This document shows positions 1-12,510 of a stretch of DNA of 64,000 bases, in pieces. This stretch comes from Reyranella aquatilis (GTDB lineage: Bacteria; Pseudomonadota; Alphaproteobacteria; Reyranellales; Reyranellaceae). The stretch covers positions 186,001 through 250,000 of the forward strand of contig NZ_JAJISD010000008.1 of assembly GCF_020880995.1 (NCBI RefSeq), given 5' to 3'. Both the position numbers and the translations under genes were made by a program. The notes beneath the pieces were generated by a model. It had not been told where the DNA came from. It did no database searches and saw only the letters and a program-made list of their open reading frames with translations. Every line of letters begins with the position of its first letter. Within the stretch, counting starts at the first letter, position 1.

Positions 1-654
<654 letters not shown>

Positions 655-680
655 GATCGGTCCTGAGACAGAAAAATGGG

Positions 681-712
681 AAGGCCGTCCTCGAAAGGGG
701 ACGGCCTTCTTC
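681..712 (+). terminator. Intrinsic terminator after rpoC
   Basis: A perfect 10-bp stem, AAGGCCGTCC (681-690) paired with GGACGGCCTT (699-708), has an 8-base loop and is followed by the T-rich run CTTCAATT. It lies 26 bases after the rpoC stop and probably ends the rpoBC transcript. Confidence 0.85.
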
Positions 713-1086
713 AATTGTGGCTATTGCGCCACAAACCCACCAGATGTGGTTGTTAGATTCTTGCGCTCCTCACCCGATGCGAGTCAGGAACGAGTCGGAT
801 TCGGTCGACTCAGAAATAACCAACGATATCAATGCGAAAAGCCATCAGGCGCGCTTGACGCTTGGGAACGGCGGCCATATAAGCGCGCCACCTCGTCGAG
901 GGGCTGGTGGTTGGCGTGAGCCAAAACGCAGCCTGACGCCGAGGACCGCTACAAGTCAGGCCACCAGGCCACAAAGCTATTCATCCGCGCGGGGCAGTGC
1001 GTTAGCCGCTATGCCCGCGCATATGCTTTGTGCCGACGCGTCGATGTTGGGCGGACCCGAGACGGCGTTAAGGAAACCGGAAATCA
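709..1086 (+). other. rpoC-rpsL intergenic region holding the str promoter and leader
   Basis: This 378-base stretch has no credible gene; open frames crossing it (for example one running 717-1496 into rpsL in another frame) look like GC-bias shadows. It holds a near-consensus promoter at 855-883, which predicts a leader of about 195 bases before rpsL. Within the leader a small hairpin TTGGC-GTGA-GCCAA lies at 911-924. The rpsL ribosome binding site is AGGAAA at 1071-1076. I recognise no known r-protein leader motif in the rest. Confidence 0.7.
855..883 (+). promoter_or_regulatory. Sigma70-type promoter of the str operon
   Basis: The -35 box TTGACG (855-860) and -10 box TATAAG (878-883) are separated by exactly 17 bases. 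Each box matches the consensus at 5 of 6 positions. Transcription would start near 890 and run into rpsL. It is the only strong promoter I see between the rpoC terminator and the start of the long ribosomal gene run. Confidence 0.8.
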
Positions 1087-1458
1087 ATGCCGACTATCAA
1101 CCAGTTGATCCGCAAGCAGCGCCACGGCCTCAAGGCCCACAACAAGGTGCCGGCGCTCGAGGCTTGCCCGCAGAAGCGCGGCGTCTGCACGCGTGTCTAC
1201 ACGACGACGCCGAAGAAGCCGAACTCGGCGCTGCGGAAGGTCGCGAAGGTGCGCCTCACCAACTCCTACGAAGTGGTGAGCTACATCCCGGGCGAGGGTC
1301 ACAATCTCCAGGAGCATTCGGTGGTCATGATCCGCGGTGGTCGCGTGAAGGACCTCCCGGGCGTTCGCTATCACATCATTCGCGGCACCCTCGATACGCA
1401 GGGTGTCAAGGACCGCAAGCAACGCCGTTCGAAGTACGGCGCGAAGCGTCCGAAGTAG
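1087..1458 (+). CDS. rpsL: 30S ribosomal protein S12
   Basis: S12 (123 aa, normal length) sits at the decoding centre of the small subunit and affects proofreading. The conserved loop [13 protein letters not shown] is intact, with Lys43 unchanged, and GGRVKDLPG carries Lys88. These are the two classical streptomycin-resistance positions and both are wild type, so this copy predicts a streptomycin-sensitive S12. It is the first gene of the str cluster, preceded by AGGAAA ten bases before the ATG and followed 15 bases later by rpsG. Confidence 0.99.
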   Translation: MPTINQLIRKQRHGLKAHNKVPALEACPQKRGVCTRVYTTTPKKPNSALRKVAKVRLTNSYEVVSYIPGEGHNLQEHSVVMIRGGRVKDLPGVRYHIIRGTLDTQGVKDRKQRRSKYGAKRPK

Positions 1459-1473
1459 GCGAGGGAGGAAAGC

Positions 1474-1944
1474 ATGTCCCGTCGTCGCGCAGCTGAAAAG
1501 CGTGAAGTCCTGCCGGACGCCAAGTTCGGCGATATCGTCCTCAGCAAGTTCATGAACACGCTCATGGAGCGTGGCAAGAAGTCGGTCGCCGAGCACATCG
1601 TGTACGGCGCTCTCGACGAGGTCGAGGCCAAGCTCAAGCAGGATCCGGTTCCGGCCTTCCACGAGGCCCTGGAGAACGTGAAGCCGGCCGTCGAGGTCCG
1701 CTCCCGCCGCGTCGGCGGCGCCACCTATCAGGTGCCCGTCGAGGTCCGCCCGGAGCGTCGCCAGGCCCTGGCGATCCGCTGGATCATCCAGGCCGCCCGC
1801 GACCGCTCGGGCCACAGCATGACCGAGAAGCTCTCCGCCGAGCTGCTTGACGCCTTCAACCGCCGCGGTAACGCGGTGAAGAAGCGTGAGGACACTCACA
1901 AGATGGCCGACGCCAACAAGGCGTTCGCGCACTACCGCTGGTAA
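1474..1944 (+). CDS. rpsG: 30S ribosomal protein S7
   Basis: S7 (156 aa) nucleates assembly of the 16S rRNA 3' major domain and lines the E site. The protein contains the family signature [14 protein letters not shown] near residue 15 and ends with the conserved [15 protein letters not shown] tail. An AGGGAGGAAAG ribosome binding site precedes the ATG. In E. coli S7 represses its own operon by binding the rpsL-rpsG spacer; here that spacer is only 15 bases, so the same mechanism would need a different site. Confidence 0.99.
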   Translation: MSRRRAAEKREVLPDAKFGDIVLSKFMNTLMERGKKSVAEHIVYGALDEVEAKLKQDPVPAFHEALENVKPAVEVRSRRVGGATYQVPVEVRPERRQALAIRWIIQAARDRSGHSMTEKLSAELLDAFNRRGNAVKKREDTHKMADANKAFAHYRW

Positions 1945-1980
1945 GCGCCCTCTAGGTCTGTTCCAAGAAAGCCCCGTTCC

Positions 1981-4086
1981 ATGGCTCGTACCACCCCTAT
2001 CGCCGACTACCGTAACATCGGTATCATGGCGCATATCGACGCCGGCAAGACGACGACGACCGAGCGTATCCTGTACTACACCGGCAAGTCGCATAAGATC
2101 GGCGAAGTCCATGACGGCGCCGCGACGATGGACTGGATGGAACAGGAGCAGGAGCGTGGCATCACGATCACCTCCGCTGCGACGACGTGCTTCTGGCGGG
2201 TCGAGAGCGGCCCGTACAAGGACGTAAGCTACCGCGTCAACATCATCGACACGCCCGGCCACGTGGACTTCACGATCGAGGTCGAGCGTTCGCTGCGCGT
2301 GCTCGACGGCGCGGTTTGCGTGTTCGACTCGGTTGCCGGCGTCGAGCCGCAGTCCGAGACGGTTTGGCGCCAGGCCGACAAGTATGGCGTGCCGCGCATC
2401 TGCTTCGTCAACAAGATGGACCGCACCGGCGCGAACTTCTATCGCACGGTCGACATGATCGTGGATCGTCTCGGCGCCAAGCCGCTCGTCACTCAGCTGC
2501 CGATCGGCTCTGAGGCCGAATACAAGGGCCTGGTCGACCTGGTGTCCAACAAGGCGATCATCTGGCTGGAAGAGACGCTCGGCGCCAAGTTCGAGGTCGT
2601 CGAGATTCCGGACGACATGAAGGAAAAGGCCGCGGAGTACCGCGCCAAGCTGCTCGACATGGCCGTCGAACAGGACGATGCCGCCATGGAGAAGTTCCTC
2701 GATGGCGAGGAGCCGGACTACGACACGCTGATCAAGTGCATCCGCAAGGGCACCATCAACTATGCGTTCGTGCCTGTGCTGTGCGGCTCGGCGTTCAAGA
2801 ACAAGGGCGTACAGCCCATGCTCGACGCCGTCGTGAACTACCTGCCGGCCCCCAACGATGTTGCCGACGTCAAGGGCGTCAAGATGGGCAGCGACGAGCC
2901 GATCACGCTGCCGTCGAGCGACGATGCGCCGCTGTCGGCGTTGGCATTCAAGATCATGACCGACCCGTTCGTCGGTTCGCTCACCTTCGCGCGCGTCTAT
3001 TCGGGCGTTCTCGAATCGGCCACCGGCGTGCTGAACAGCACGAAGGACCGCAAGGAGCGTATCGGCCGCATGCTGCTCATGCATGCCAACAACCGCGAGG
3101 ACGTCAAGGAAGCCCGCGCTGGCGACATCATCGCCCTGGCCGGCCTCAAGAGCGTCACGACCGGCGACACGCTGTGCTCGCCCGAGCATCCGGTCATCCT
3201 CGAGCGGATGGACTTCCCGGAGCCTGTCATCGAGCTCGCCATCGAGCCGAAGTCCAAGGCCGACCAGGAGAAGCTCGGCCAGGCGCTGGGCCGTCTGGTC
3301 CAGGAAGACCCGACGTTCCGCGTCTCGACCGATGCCGAGACAGGCCAGACCGTCATCAAGGGCATGGGCGAGCTCCATCTCGAGATCAAGGTCGACATTC
3401 TGCGCCGCACCTACAAGGTCGAGGCCAATGTCGGCGCCCCGCAGGTTGCCTATCGCGAGACCCTGGGTCGTAAGGCCGAGATCGACTACACCCACAAGAA
3501 GCAGTCCGGCGGTTCGGGCCAGTTCGCCCGCGTCAAGCTGACCTTCGAGCCGGGCGAGCCCGGGTCGGGCTACTCCTTCGAGAACAAGATCGTCGGCGGC
3601 TCGATTCCCAAGGAATTCATTCCCGGCGTCGAAAAGGGCCTCGAGGCGTCGCGCGAGACCGGCGTGCTCGCCGGCTTCCCGGTGATCGACTTCAAGGTCA
3701 CACTGACCGACGGCAACTACCATGATGTCGACTCGAGCGTACTGGCCTTCGAAATCGCCGCTCGCGCAGCGTTCAAGGAAGGCCTCGCGAAGGCCCAGTG
3801 CAAGCTGCTCGAGCCGATCATGAAGGTCGAGGTGGTGACGCCCGACGACTACATGGGCGACTGCATTGGCGACCTGAACAGCCGCCGTGGTCAGATCCAG
3901 GGCATGAGCGCGCGCGGCAACGCGCAGGTCATCGACGCCATGGTGCCGCTGGCCAACATGTTCGGCTACGTGAACACGCTGCGCTCCATGACGCAGGGTC
4001 GCGCTGCCTATTCCATGACGTTCGACCACTACGCGGCCGTGCCGCAGGCGGTGGCGGACGAAGTGGTCGCCAAGCTGGCGGGCTAA
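1981..4086 (+). CDS. fusA: Elongation factor G
   Basis: EF-G is the GTPase that drives translocation and, with RRF, ribosome recycling. At 701 aa it is full length. The GTP-binding motifs are intact: AHIDAGKTT (P loop, about residues 17-25), RGITITSAA (switch), DTPGHVDF (G3) and NKMDRTGA (G4). The C-terminal domains III-V follow without interruption. It lies 36 bases after rpsG and 45 before tuf, the standard str order. Confidence 0.99.
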   Translation: MARTTPIADYRNIGIMAHIDAGKTTTTERILYYTGKSHKIGEVHDGAATMDWMEQEQERGITITSAATTCFWRVESGPYKDVSYRVNIIDTPGHVDFTIEVERSLRVLDGAVCVFDSVAGVEPQSETVWRQADKYGVPRICFVNKMDRTGANFYRTVDMIVDRLGAKPLVTQLPIGSEAEYKGLVDLVSNKAIIWLEETLGAKFEVVEIPDDMKEKAAEYRAKLLDMAVEQDDAAMEKFLDGEEPDYDTLIKCIRKGTINYAFVPVLCGSAFKNKGVQPMLDAVVNYLPAPNDVADVKGVKMGSDEPITLPSSDDAPLSALAFKIMTDPFVGSLTFARVYSGVLESATGVLNSTKDRKERIGRMLLMHANNREDVKEARAGDIIALAGLKSVTTGDTLCSPEHPVILERMDFPEPVIELAIEPKSKADQEKLGQALGRLVQEDPTFRVSTDAETGQTVIKGMGELHLEIKVDILRRTYKVEANVGAPQVAYRETLGRKAEIDYTHKKQSGGSGQFARVKLTFEPGEPGSGYSFENKIVGGSIPKEFIPGVEKGLEASRETGVLAGFPVIDFKVTLTDGNYHDVDSSVLAFEIAARAAFKEGLAKAQCKLLEPIMKVEVVTPDDYMGDCIGDLNSRRGQIQGMSARGNAQVIDAMVPLANMFGYVNTLRSMTQGRAAYSMTFDHYAAVPQAVADEVVAKLAG

Positions 4087-4131
4087 CGGCCCACCGATCG
4101 AACGGACAGATTTACTAAGGGATAGAAGACC

Positions 4132-5322
<1,191 letters not shown>

Positions 5323-5350
5323 ACGTAACGTACGCGACAAGGCGAACATC

Positions 5351-5671
5351 ATGGCCATGGACAACACAAACATCCGGATCCGGCTGAAGGCCTTCGATCA
5401 TCGCGTGCTCGATTCGTCGACCAGCGAGATCGTCAGCACGGCCAAGCGGACGGGCGCACAGGTGCGTGGGCCCATCCCGCTGCCGACCGGGATCGAGAAG
5501 TTCACGGTCAACCGCTCGCCGCACATCGACAAGAAGTCGCGTGAGCAGTTTGAGATCCGTACGCACAAGCGCGTGCTCGACATCGTCGATCCGACCCCGC
5601 AGACCGTGGACGCGCTGATGAAGCTCGACCTCGCCTCCGGCGTGGACGTCGAGATCAAGCTCGGCGCCTAA
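5351..5671 (+). CDS. rpsJ: 30S ribosomal protein S10
   Basis: S10 (106 aa) is a 30S head protein and also the NusE antitermination factor. The N-terminal [14 protein letters not shown] and the central [13 protein letters not shown] are family signatures. Two in-frame ATGs exist (5351 and 5357). I chose 5351 because ACAAGGCG lies about 7 bases upstream; the second start would be 13 away. Only 28 bases separate it from tuf and no promoter is seen there, so the S10 genes probably continue the str transcript. Confidence 0.98.
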   Translation: MAMDNTNIRIRLKAFDHRVLDSSTSEIVSTAKRTGAQVRGPIPLPTGIEKFTVNRSPHIDKKSREQFEIRTHKRVLDIVDPTPQTVDALMKLDLASGVDVEIKLGA

Positions 5672-5698
5672 GCGGACCAGGAAAGAAGGAAGAAGACC

Positions 5699-6418
5699 AT
5701 GCGTTGCGGTCTCGTCACCCAGAAGGTCGGCATGACCCGCGTCTTCAATGACGCCGGGGAGCATGTGCCCGTCACCGTTCTGAAGGTGGATCAGCTGCAG
5801 GTTGTCGCTGTCCGCACTGAAGAGAAGGACAAGTACGTCGCCGTGCAGCTCGGCTACGGCAAGGCCAAGGTTAAGAACGTGACCCAGCCGATGCGCGGTC
5901 ACTTCGCCAAGGCCAAGGTCGAGCCGAAGAAGAAGCTCGTCGAGTTCCGGGTCGCCAAGGACGCCGTGCTCGAGGTCGGCGCCGAACTGGTGCCCAGCCA
6001 CTTCGTGCCGGGCCAGTTCGTCGACGTCGTCGGCACCACCATCGGCCGCGGCTTCACCGGCTCGATGGTCCGCTGGAACTTCCACGGCCTCGAGGCCAGC
6101 CACGGCGTTTCGGTCTCGCACCGGTCGCATGGTTCGACCGGTAACCGCCAGGATCCCGGCCGTACGTTCCCCGGCAAGAAGATGGCCGGCCACTATGGCA
6201 GCGAGCGCGTGACCACGCAGAATCTGAAGGTCGTCGCCGTCGACGACGAGAAGGGTCTGCTCCTGGTCTCCGGCGCCGTTCCCGGCCCGGCCAACGGCTA
6301 CATCATCGTCAAGGACGCCTCCAAGCGCGCCCGTCACAAGGATGCCCCGTATCCGGCCGGCCTGCGCAAGGCTGCCGGCGAAGCGGCTCCGGCGGCTGAA
6401 GCCGCTCCGCAGGCTTAA
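5699..6418 (+). CDS. rplC: 50S ribosomal protein L3
   Basis: L3 (239 aa) is an early assembly protein whose central loop reaches toward the peptidyl transferase centre. The loop motif [21 protein letters not shown] and the following [10 protein letters not shown] match the family. The C-terminus carries an Ala/Pro/Glu-rich tail of about 25 residues beyond the core, common in alphaproteobacterial L3. AGGAAAGAAGGAAG before the ATG gives a strong ribosome binding site. Confidence 0.98.
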   Translation: MRCGLVTQKVGMTRVFNDAGEHVPVTVLKVDQLQVVAVRTEEKDKYVAVQLGYGKAKVKNVTQPMRGHFAKAKVEPKKKLVEFRVAKDAVLEVGAELVPSHFVPGQFVDVVGTTIGRGFTGSMVRWNFHGLEASHGVSVSHRSHGSTGNRQDPGRTFPGKKMAGHYGSERVTTQNLKVVAVDDEKGLLLVSGAVPGPANGYIIVKDASKRARHKDAPYPAGLRKAAGEAAPAAEAAPQA

Positions 6419-6428
6419 GGATCAGGTC

Positions 6429-7049
6429 ATGAAGATCGCGGTCAAGACCATCGAGGGCGGCAGCGCCGGCGAGATCGATCTCGCCGATGCGGTGTTCGCC
6501 GTTCCCGTCCGCAAGGACATCCTGCAGCGCTGCGTCGTGTGGCAGCTCTCGCGCCGCCAGCAGGGCACGCACAAGACCAAGGGTCGCTCCGAGGTCACGG
6601 CGACGGCCAAAAAGATGTACGCCCAGAAGGGCACCGGTCGCGCGCGTCACGGCAACGAGGCGGCACCTCAGTTCCGGGGCGGTGGCAAGGCGTTCGGTCC
6701 GGTCGTGCGCAGCCATGCGAGCGACCTGCCGAAGAAGGTCCGCAAGCTGGCACTCCGTACCGCTCTGTCGGCCAAGGCGGCCGAGGGCAAGCTGATCGTG
6801 GTCGAGGCGGCGGCACTTGCCGAGCCGAAGACCGCACAGCTCAAGGGTCACTTCGGCGCGCTCGGCGTGACCAGCGCCCTGATCATCGGCGGCGCCGAGA
6901 TCGACACGAACTTCGCCCGCGCCGCGGCCAACATCGCCCACGTCGATGTGCTGCCGCAGCAGGGCGCGAACGTCTACGACATCCTGCGCCGCGACACGCT
7001 GGTGCTCACCAAGGATGCCGTGAAGCACCTCGAGGAGCGTCTGCAATGA
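6429..7049 (+). CDS. rplD: 50S ribosomal protein L4
   Basis: L4 (206 aa) binds 23S rRNA domain I and lines the exit tunnel. The ATG at 6429 ([11 protein letters not shown]) is chosen; the frame is open further upstream, but that part overlaps the rplC coding sequence. The tunnel loop [23 protein letters not shown] is recognisable in parts (KGTGRARHG). In E. coli L4 also represses the S10 operon, but I see no S10-type leader here. Its stop overlaps the rplW start (ATGA). Confidence 0.98.
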   Translation: MKIAVKTIEGGSAGEIDLADAVFAVPVRKDILQRCVVWQLSRRQQGTHKTKGRSEVTATAKKMYAQKGTGRARHGNEAAPQFRGGGKAFGPVVRSHASDLPKKVRKLALRTALSAKAAEGKLIVVEAAALAEPKTAQLKGHFGALGVTSALIIGGAEIDTNFARAAANIAHVDVLPQQGANVYDILRRDTLVLTKDAVKHLEERLQ

Positions 7050-7369
7050 GCGCCAAGCGGTACATCCCCGCAACCGTCTCGCGTTCGCGCATGTACGAAG
7101 TCATTCGTGCGCCGCTGATCACCGAGAAGACGACCAATGGCTCGGAGCACAGCCAGGTGACTTTCAAGGTTGCCGCCGACGCGACCAAGCCGGAGATCAA
7201 GCAGGCCGTCGAAGGCCTGTTCAAGGTCAAGGTCAAGGCGGTCAACACCGTCACGGTCAAGGGCAAGAGCAAGGTTTTCCGCGGCCGTCCCGGCGTGCGG
7301 AGCGACTGGAAGAAGGCGATCGTCTCGCTGGTCGAGGGTCACAAGATCGACGTGACCACGGGCCTGTAG
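7046..7369 (+). CDS. rplW: 50S ribosomal protein L23
   Basis: L23 (107 aa from this start) sits at the tunnel exit and docks SRP, trigger factor and SecYEG. The ATG at 7046 overlaps the rplD stop (ATGA) and has GAGGAG about 8 bases upstream. A shorter start at 7091 ([14 protein letters not shown]) would give the more usual 92-residue protein, so the N-terminal 15 residues are uncertain. The motifs RAPLITEKT and [13 protein letters not shown] fit L23. Confidence 0.95.
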   Translation: MSAKRYIPATVSRSRMYEVIRAPLITEKTTNGSEHSQVTFKVAADATKPEIKQAVEGLFKVKVKAVNTVTVKGKSKVFRGRPGVRSDWKKAIVSLVEGHKIDVTTGL

Positions 7370-7385
7370 GACGGGAGAGCAAACA

Positions 7386-8216
7386 ATGGCCTTGAAGACA
7401 TTTAAGCCGATCACGCCGTCCCTGCGACAGCTGGTCATCGTCGACCGCACCGGCCTCTGGAAGGGCAAGCCGGTCAAGGAGCTGACGCGCGGCAAGACCA
7501 ACACCGGCGGTCGCAACAACCACGGTCATATCACCAGCCACCACATGGGCGGCGGGCACAAGCGTCGCCTGCGCCTGGTCGATTTCAAGCGCCGCAAGTT
7601 CGGCGTGACGGCGACCGTCGAGCGCCTGGAGTACGATCCGAACCGCACGGCGTTCATCGCCCTCATCAAGTATGCGGACGGCGAGCAGGCCTACATCCTG
7701 GCGCCGCAGCGCCTGAAGGCGGGCGACGAGATCGTCTCCGGCGAGCGCGTCGACATCAAGCCCGGTAATGCGATGCCGCTCGCGAACATGCCGGTCGGCA
7801 CGATCGTGCACAATGTCGAGCTCAAGGTCGGTCGCGGCGGCCAGCTGGCCCGTTCGGCAGGCAACTATGCTCAGCTGGTCGGCAAGGACGCCGGCTACGC
7901 CCAGATCAAGCTGAGTTCGGGCGAACTGCGCCTGGTGCCGGGTGGCTGCCTGGCCACGGTCGGCGCGGTGTCGAACCCCGACAACCAGAACATTGTCATC
8001 GGCAAGGCCGGCCGTCAGCGCTGGCTCGGCCGTCGCCCCACCGTCCGCGGTGTCGTGATGAACCCGGTCGACCATCCGCACGGCGGTGGTGAAGGCCGCA
8101 CCTCGGGCGGCCGTCATCCGGTCACTCCGTGGGGCAAGCCGACCAAGGGCAAGAAGACCCGCAAGAACAAGGCGACGGACAAGCTGATCATCCGCCGCCG
8201 GCATGCGACGCGCTAG
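7386..8216 (+). CDS. rplB: 50S ribosomal protein L2
   Basis: L2 (276 aa) is required for subunit association and peptidyl transfer. The C-terminal loop [18 protein letters not shown] contains the conserved His of the family, and the middle contains the SH3-like domain motif GSGAQL-type region in diverged form ([16 protein letters not shown]). Length is normal. GGGAGAGCAAACA precedes the ATG. Confidence 0.98.
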   Translation: MALKTFKPITPSLRQLVIVDRTGLWKGKPVKELTRGKTNTGGRNNHGHITSHHMGGGHKRRLRLVDFKRRKFGVTATVERLEYDPNRTAFIALIKYADGEQAYILAPQRLKAGDEIVSGERVDIKPGNAMPLANMPVGTIVHNVELKVGRGGQLARSAGNYAQLVGKDAGYAQIKLSSGELRLVPGGCLATVGAVSNPDNQNIVIGKAGRQRWLGRRPTVRGVVMNPVDHPHGGGEGRTSGGRHPVTPWGKPTKGKKTRKNKATDKLIIRRRHATR

Positions 8217-8227
8217 GAGATAGGACA

Positions 8228-8506
8228 GTGGCACGTTCCGTTTGGAAGGGCCCCTTCGTTGAAGGCAGCCTGATCAAGAAGGCCGAGAAGTCGCGCGGCA
8301 ACATCCGCAGCGAGGTGATCAAGACCTGGTCGCGTCGCTCGACGATCCTGCCGCAGTTCGTCGGCCTGACGTTCGGCGTCTACAATGGCAAGAAGTTCAT
8401 CCCGGTGAGCGTCACCGAGGAGATGGTCGGTCACAAGCTCGGCGAATTCTCGCCGACCCGCACCTTCACCGGCCACGCCGGTGACAAGAAAGTGTCGAAG
8501 GATTAA
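8228..8506 (+). CDS. rpsS: 30S ribosomal protein S19
   Basis: S19 (92 aa) forms the 30S head contact with S13. It begins with a GTG codon: AGGAGA (8215-8220) overlaps the rplB stop and lies 7 bases before GTG, and the protein then reads [13 protein letters not shown], the universal S19 N-terminus. The conserved [20 protein letters not shown] follows. An upstream extension in the same frame overlaps rplB and is not credible. Confidence 0.98.
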   Translation: MARSVWKGPFVEGSLIKKAEKSRGNIRSEVIKTWSRRSTILPQFVGLTFGVYNGKKFIPVSVTEEMVGHKLGEFSPTRTFTGHAGDKKVSKD

Positions 8507-8512
8507 CGCGCG

Positions 8513-8898
8513 ATGAGCAAGCCATCCGCTCCCCGCCGCGAGGCGGACAACGAAGCCAAGGCCGTCCTGCGCGCCGTGCGCATCAGCCCGCGCAAGCTCG
8601 ACCTCGTGGCCGCGACGATCCGCGGCAAGAAGGCGGCGACGGCCGTCAACGAGCTCACCTTCTCCAAGAAGCGGATTGCCCGCGACGTGAAGAAGGCCCT
8701 GAATTCGGCCATCGCCAATGCCGAGAACAACCACAACCTCGATGTCGACCGCCTGGTCGTCGCCGAGGCGTCGGTCGGCAAGGGCCTGGTGATGAAGCGT
8801 TTCCAGACGCGCGGCCGCGGCCGTGCGGCCGGCATCGTCAAGCCGTTCGCTCATCTCACGATCGTGGTGCGCGAGCGCGCCGAGGCGGAGGACAAGTA

Positions 8899-8899
<1 letters not shown>
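8513..8899 (+). CDS. rplV: 50S ribosomal protein L22
   Basis: L22 (128 aa) contributes the beta-hairpin of the exit-tunnel constriction, a macrolide-resistance site. The hairpin region [15 protein letters not shown] appears intact. [11 protein letters not shown] at the N-terminal side is the family signature. The gene starts 6 bases after rpsS and its stop shares one base with the rpsC start (TAATG), which suggests coupled translation. Confidence 0.98.
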
Positions 8900-9618
<719 letters not shown>

Positions 9619-9624
9619 TCCATC

Positions 9625-10044
9625 ATGCTGCAACCCAAGCGCACCAAGTACCGCAAGGCCTTCAAGGGTCGTATCAGCGGCGCTGCCAAGGGCGGTTTCA
9701 ACCTCGACTTCGGTTCTTATGGACTGAAGGCGATGGAGCCGGATCGTCTGACCGCGCGCCAGATCGAGGCGGCCCGCCGCGCCATCACGCGTCACATGAA
9801 GCGTGCCGGCCGTGTCTGGATCCGCGTGTTCCCGGACGTGCCGGTGTCGAAGAAGCCGGCCGAGGTCCGCATGGGCTCCGGCAAGGGCGCGCCCGAGTTC
9901 TGGGCGGCCCGCGTCAAGCCGGGCCGCATCCTGTTCGAGCTCGAGGGTGTTTCCGGCACGATCGCCAAGGAAGCCCTGGCGCTTGGCGCCGCGAAGCTGC
10001 CCATCAAGACCCGCTTCGTCAGCCGCGTCGGCGCCGAAGGCTGA
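9625..10044 (+). CDS. rplP: 50S ribosomal protein L16
   Basis: L16 (139 aa) organises the A-site region of the large subunit. [16 protein letters not shown] at the N-terminus and [19 protein letters not shown] are the family motifs. The latter region carries the conserved Arg that YcfD-type oxygenases hydroxylate in some bacteria. It follows rpsC after 6 bases. Confidence 0.98.
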   Translation: MLQPKRTKYRKAFKGRISGAAKGGFNLDFGSYGLKAMEPDRLTARQIEAARRAITRHMKRAGRVWIRVFPDVPVSKKPAEVRMGSGKGAPEFWAARVKPGRILFELEGVSGTIAKEALALGAAKLPIKTRFVSRVGAEG

Positions 10045-10055
10045 GGGAGAAGGAC

Positions 10056-10247
10056 ATGAAGGCCACCGATCTGCGCCCCAAGACCAAGGACGAGCTCAAG
10101 AACGAGCTCGGCAACCTCCGCAAGGAGGCGTTCAACCTGCGCTTCCAGAAGGCCGGGGGCCAGCTGCAGAAGACTTCCCGCGCGCGCCAGGTTCGCCGCG
10201 ACATCGCCCGCATCAAGACGGTGCTGGGCGAGAAGGCCGCCGGTTAA
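10056..10247 (+). CDS. rpmC: 50S ribosomal protein L29
   Basis: L29 (63 aa) is a small two-helix protein next to L23 at the tunnel exit. The ATG at 10056 has GGGAGAAGGA just upstream, and the short product contains [14 protein letters not shown] and the [13 protein letters not shown] helix, as in other L29s. The frame is open further upstream inside rplP, but that part is not L29. Confidence 0.97.
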   Translation: MKATDLRPKTKDELKNELGNLRKEAFNLRFQKAGGQLQKTSRARQVRRDIARIKTVLGEKAAG

Positions 10248-10257
10248 GGAGCACGAA

Positions 10258-10506
10258 ATGCCTAAGCGTATCCTGGAAGGCGTCGTCGTCAGCGACAAGA
10301 TGGACAAGACCATCGTCGTCAAGGTCGAGCGCCGCGTTCAGCATCCGATCTACAAGAAGTTCATTCGCAAGTCGAAGAAGTACCACGCGCACGACGAAGC
10401 CAACGCCTTCAAGGGCAAGGTTGGCGAAGTCGTCCGCATCCGCGAGTGCCGCCCGCTGTCCAAGACCAAGAGCTGGGAAGTTCTGGTCGAAGGCGCCCAG
10501 GCTTAA
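10258..10506 (+). CDS. rpsQ: 30S ribosomal protein S17
   Basis: S17 (82 aa) is an OB-fold primary binder of 16S rRNA. The N-terminal [16 protein letters not shown] and the motif [13 protein letters not shown] identify it, and the C-terminal part [13 protein letters not shown] matches the family end. It lies 10 bases after rpmC, with AAGGAGCACGAA before the ATG, and closes the S10-type gene set. Confidence 0.98.
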   Translation: MPKRILEGVVVSDKMDKTIVVKVERRVQHPIYKKFIRKSKKYHAHDEANAFKGKVGEVVRIRECRPLSKTKSWEVLVEGAQA

Positions 10507-10524
10507 GCGGTCGGAGCACAAGTC

Positions 10525-10893
10525 ATGATTCAGATGCGAACCAACCTCGAGGTCGCCGACAATTCGGGCGCCCGTCGGGTCCAGTGCATCAAGGTGCTGG
10601 GCGGCTCACGCCGCAAGTATGCCAGTGTCGGCGACGTCATCGTCGTGTCGATCAAGGAAGCGATTCCGCGCGGCAAGGTGAAGAAGGGCGAGGTGCATCG
10701 CGCCGTCGTCGTCCGCACCTCTTTCGCGCTGCGCCGCCCCGACGGCAGCGCCATCCGCTTCGACCGCAACGCCGCCGTGCTCCTCAGCAAGCAGGATGAG
10801 CCGATCGGCACCCGTATCTTCGGACCGGTGACGCGCGAGCTGCGTGCCAAGAAGTTCATGAAGATCATCTCGCTTGCGCCTGAGGTGCTCTAG
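10525..10893 (+). CDS. rplN: 50S ribosomal protein L14
   Basis: L14 (122 aa) forms an intersubunit bridge and is the RsfS silencing-factor target. [19 protein letters not shown] is the universal N-terminus, and the end [14 protein letters not shown] is typical. It is the first spc-type gene; only 18 bases separate it from rpsQ and no promoter or terminator is visible, so S10 and spc sets seem to be one transcript. Confidence 0.98.
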   Translation: MIQMRTNLEVADNSGARRVQCIKVLGGSRRKYASVGDVIVVSIKEAIPRGKVKKGEVHRAVVVRTSFALRRPDGSAIRFDRNAAVLLSKQDEPIGTRIFGPVTRELRAKKFMKIISLAPEVL

Positions 10894-10895
10894 CC

Positions 10896-11219
10896 ATGGC
10901 AAACAAACTGAAGATCAAGAAGGGCGACCGGGTGAAGGTCATCACCGGTGGCAGCAAGGGCAAGGTGGGCGACGTCCTGCGCGTTCTTCCCAAGGAGAAC
11001 CGCGTGGTCGTTTCCGGCGTGAACATGATCAAGCGCCACACCAAGCCGAGCCGTGCGGAAGCCGGCGGCATCATCGAACGCGAGGCCACGATCCACGTCT
11101 CCAACGTGGCCCTGCTGGATCCCAAATCGGACAAGCCGACGAAGGTCGGGTTCCGGTTCCTTGAAGACGGCCGCAAGGTGCGCATCGCGCGTGCCTCCGG
11201 CGAGACCATCGACCGCTAG
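10896..11219 (+). CDS. rplX: 50S ribosomal protein L24
   Basis: L24 (107 aa) initiates 50S assembly. A KOW motif lies at residues 5-30 ([18 protein letters not shown]), and [12 protein letters not shown] follows as in other L24s. The gene begins 2 bases after the rplN stop, so translation is probably coupled. Confidence 0.98.
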   Translation: MANKLKIKKGDRVKVITGGSKGKVGDVLRVLPKENRVVVSGVNMIKRHTKPSRAEAGGIIEREATIHVSNVALLDPKSDKPTKVGFRFLEDGRKVRIARASGETIDR

Positions 11220-11230
11220 GAGAACGGGCC

Positions 11231-11773
11231 ATGCCCGCGCGTCTGCAAGAACACTATACCAAGTCCGTGCGCGAGGCGCTCACGAAGGAGTTCTCCTACA
11301 AGAACCCCTTCGAGGTGCCGAAGCTCGAGAAGATCGTCATCAACATGGGCGTCGGCGAGGCGGTCAACGACCGCAAGGCCGTCGATGGCGCCGTGGCCGA
11401 CCTGACGGCGATCACCGGCCAGAAGCCGGTGATCACGCGGTCGCGCAAGTCGATCGCGACCTTCAAGCTGCGTGAAGGCATGGCGATCGGCGCCAAGGTC
11501 ACGCTGCGGCGCGACCGGATGTACGAATTCATCGATCGCCTGATCAACATCGCCCTGCCGCGCGTTCGCGACTTTCGCGGGCTTAACGGCAAGTCGTTCG
11601 ACGGCAATGGCAACTACGCCATGGGCCTGAAGGAACAGATCGTGTTTCCTGAAATCGACTACGACAAGGTCGACCAGGTGCGCGGTATGGACATCATCAT
11701 CTGCACGACGGCGAAGACGGATGCGGAAGCCAGGTCGCTTCTCCGTGCTTTCGACTTCCCGTTCGTGAACTGA
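11231..11773 (+). CDS. rplE: 50S ribosomal protein L5
   Basis: L5 (180 aa) belongs to the 5S rRNP and contacts P-site t[17 protein letters not shown] and the C-terminal motif [17 protein letters not shown] are diagnostic. AGGAGAACGGGCC overlaps the rplX stop and positions the ATG at 11231. Confidence 0.98.
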   Translation: MPARLQEHYTKSVREALTKEFSYKNPFEVPKLEKIVINMGVGEAVNDRKAVDGAVADLTAITGQKPVITRSRKSIATFKLREGMAIGAKVTLRRDRMYEFIDRLINIALPRVRDFRGLNGKSFDGNGNYAMGLKEQIVFPEIDYDKVDQVRGMDIIICTTAKTDAEARSLLRAFDFPFVN

Positions 11774-11787
11774 GGCCGGAGAAACAC

Positions 11788-12093
11788 ATGGCCAAGACTA
11801 GCTCGGTCGAGAAGAACAACCGGCGTGCAAAGTTGGCGAAGCAATACGCCGGCAAGCGCGCCAAGCTGAAGGCGATGGCGGTCGACGACAAGTTGACGCC
11901 GGAGGAGCGCTTCGGGGCCCGCCTGAAGCTGGCGGAGCTGCCGCGCAACTCGTCGCCGACTCGCGTCCGCAATCGGTGCGAACTCACGGGCCGCCCGCGG
12001 GCCGTGTATCGCAAGTTCAAGCTGTCGCGCGTTGCGCTGCGTCAGCTGGCGTCGCTGGGTGCTCTGCCCGGCGTCGTGAAGTCGAGCTGGTAA
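11788..12093 (+). CDS. rpsN: 30S ribosomal protein S14 (zinc-free form)
   Basis: S14 (101 aa) is a 30S head protein. Only one Cys is present, in [11 protein letters not shown], so the four-Cys zinc ribbon of the short form is missing: this is the long zinc-independent (C-minus) form. The C-terminus [19 protein letters not shown] is typical. It follows rplE after 14 bases. Confidence 0.98.
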   Translation: MAKTSSVEKNNRRAKLAKQYAGKRAKLKAMAVDDKLTPEERFGARLKLAELPRNSSPTRVRNRCELTGRPRAVYRKFKLSRVALRQLASLGALPGVVKSSW

Positions 12094-12109
12094 ACGGGGA
12101 CCGTAGACC

Positions 12110-12508
12110 ATGGCGATGACAGATCCCGTCGGCGATTTGCTGACCCGCATCCGCAACGGCCAGTCGGCGCGCCTCGACAGCGTGACGGCTCCCGCCTCGC
12201 GGCTCCGGTCGAGTGTTCTCGATGTGCTCCAGCGCGAGGGTTACATCCGCGGCTGGTTCGAGGAAGAGCTGCGCCCCGGCGTGAAGGAGCTCCGCATCGA
12301 GCTCAAGTATGACAACGGCCGTCCGGTCATCAAGGAGATCAAGCGTGTCTCCACGCCGGGCCGCCGCGTCTATTCCAAGATCCGCGAGCTGCCGCGCCAC
12401 TTCAACGGCCTCGGCATCTCGATCCTTTCCACGCCGCGCGGTGTCATGTCCGACGCCGAGGCGCGGGCCGCCAATGTCGGCGGCGAAGTCATCTGCAAGG
12501 TGTTCTGA
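12110..12508 (+). CDS. rpsH: 30S ribosomal protein S8
   Basis: S8 (132 aa) binds the central domain of 16S rRNA. MTDPVGDLLTRIRNGQ is the N-terminal signature and the C-terminal STPRGVMSDAEAR with GGEVICKVF is conserved. In E. coli S8 represses the spc operon by binding near rplE; I did not identify an equivalent site here. The next gene, rplF, starts 2 bases after its stop. Confidence 0.98.
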   Translation: MAMTDPVGDLLTRIRNGQSARLDSVTAPASRLRSSVLDVLQREGYIRGWFEEELRPGVKELRIELKYDNGRPVIKEIKRVSTPGRRVYSKIRELPRHFNGLGISILSTPRGVMSDAEARAANVGGEVICKVF

Positions 12509-12510
12509 CC

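Noticed and set aside
717..1496. Open frame upstream of and overlapping rpsL
   Set aside because: It crosses the str promoter and overlaps rpsL and the rpsG start in another frame; composition is not protein-like.
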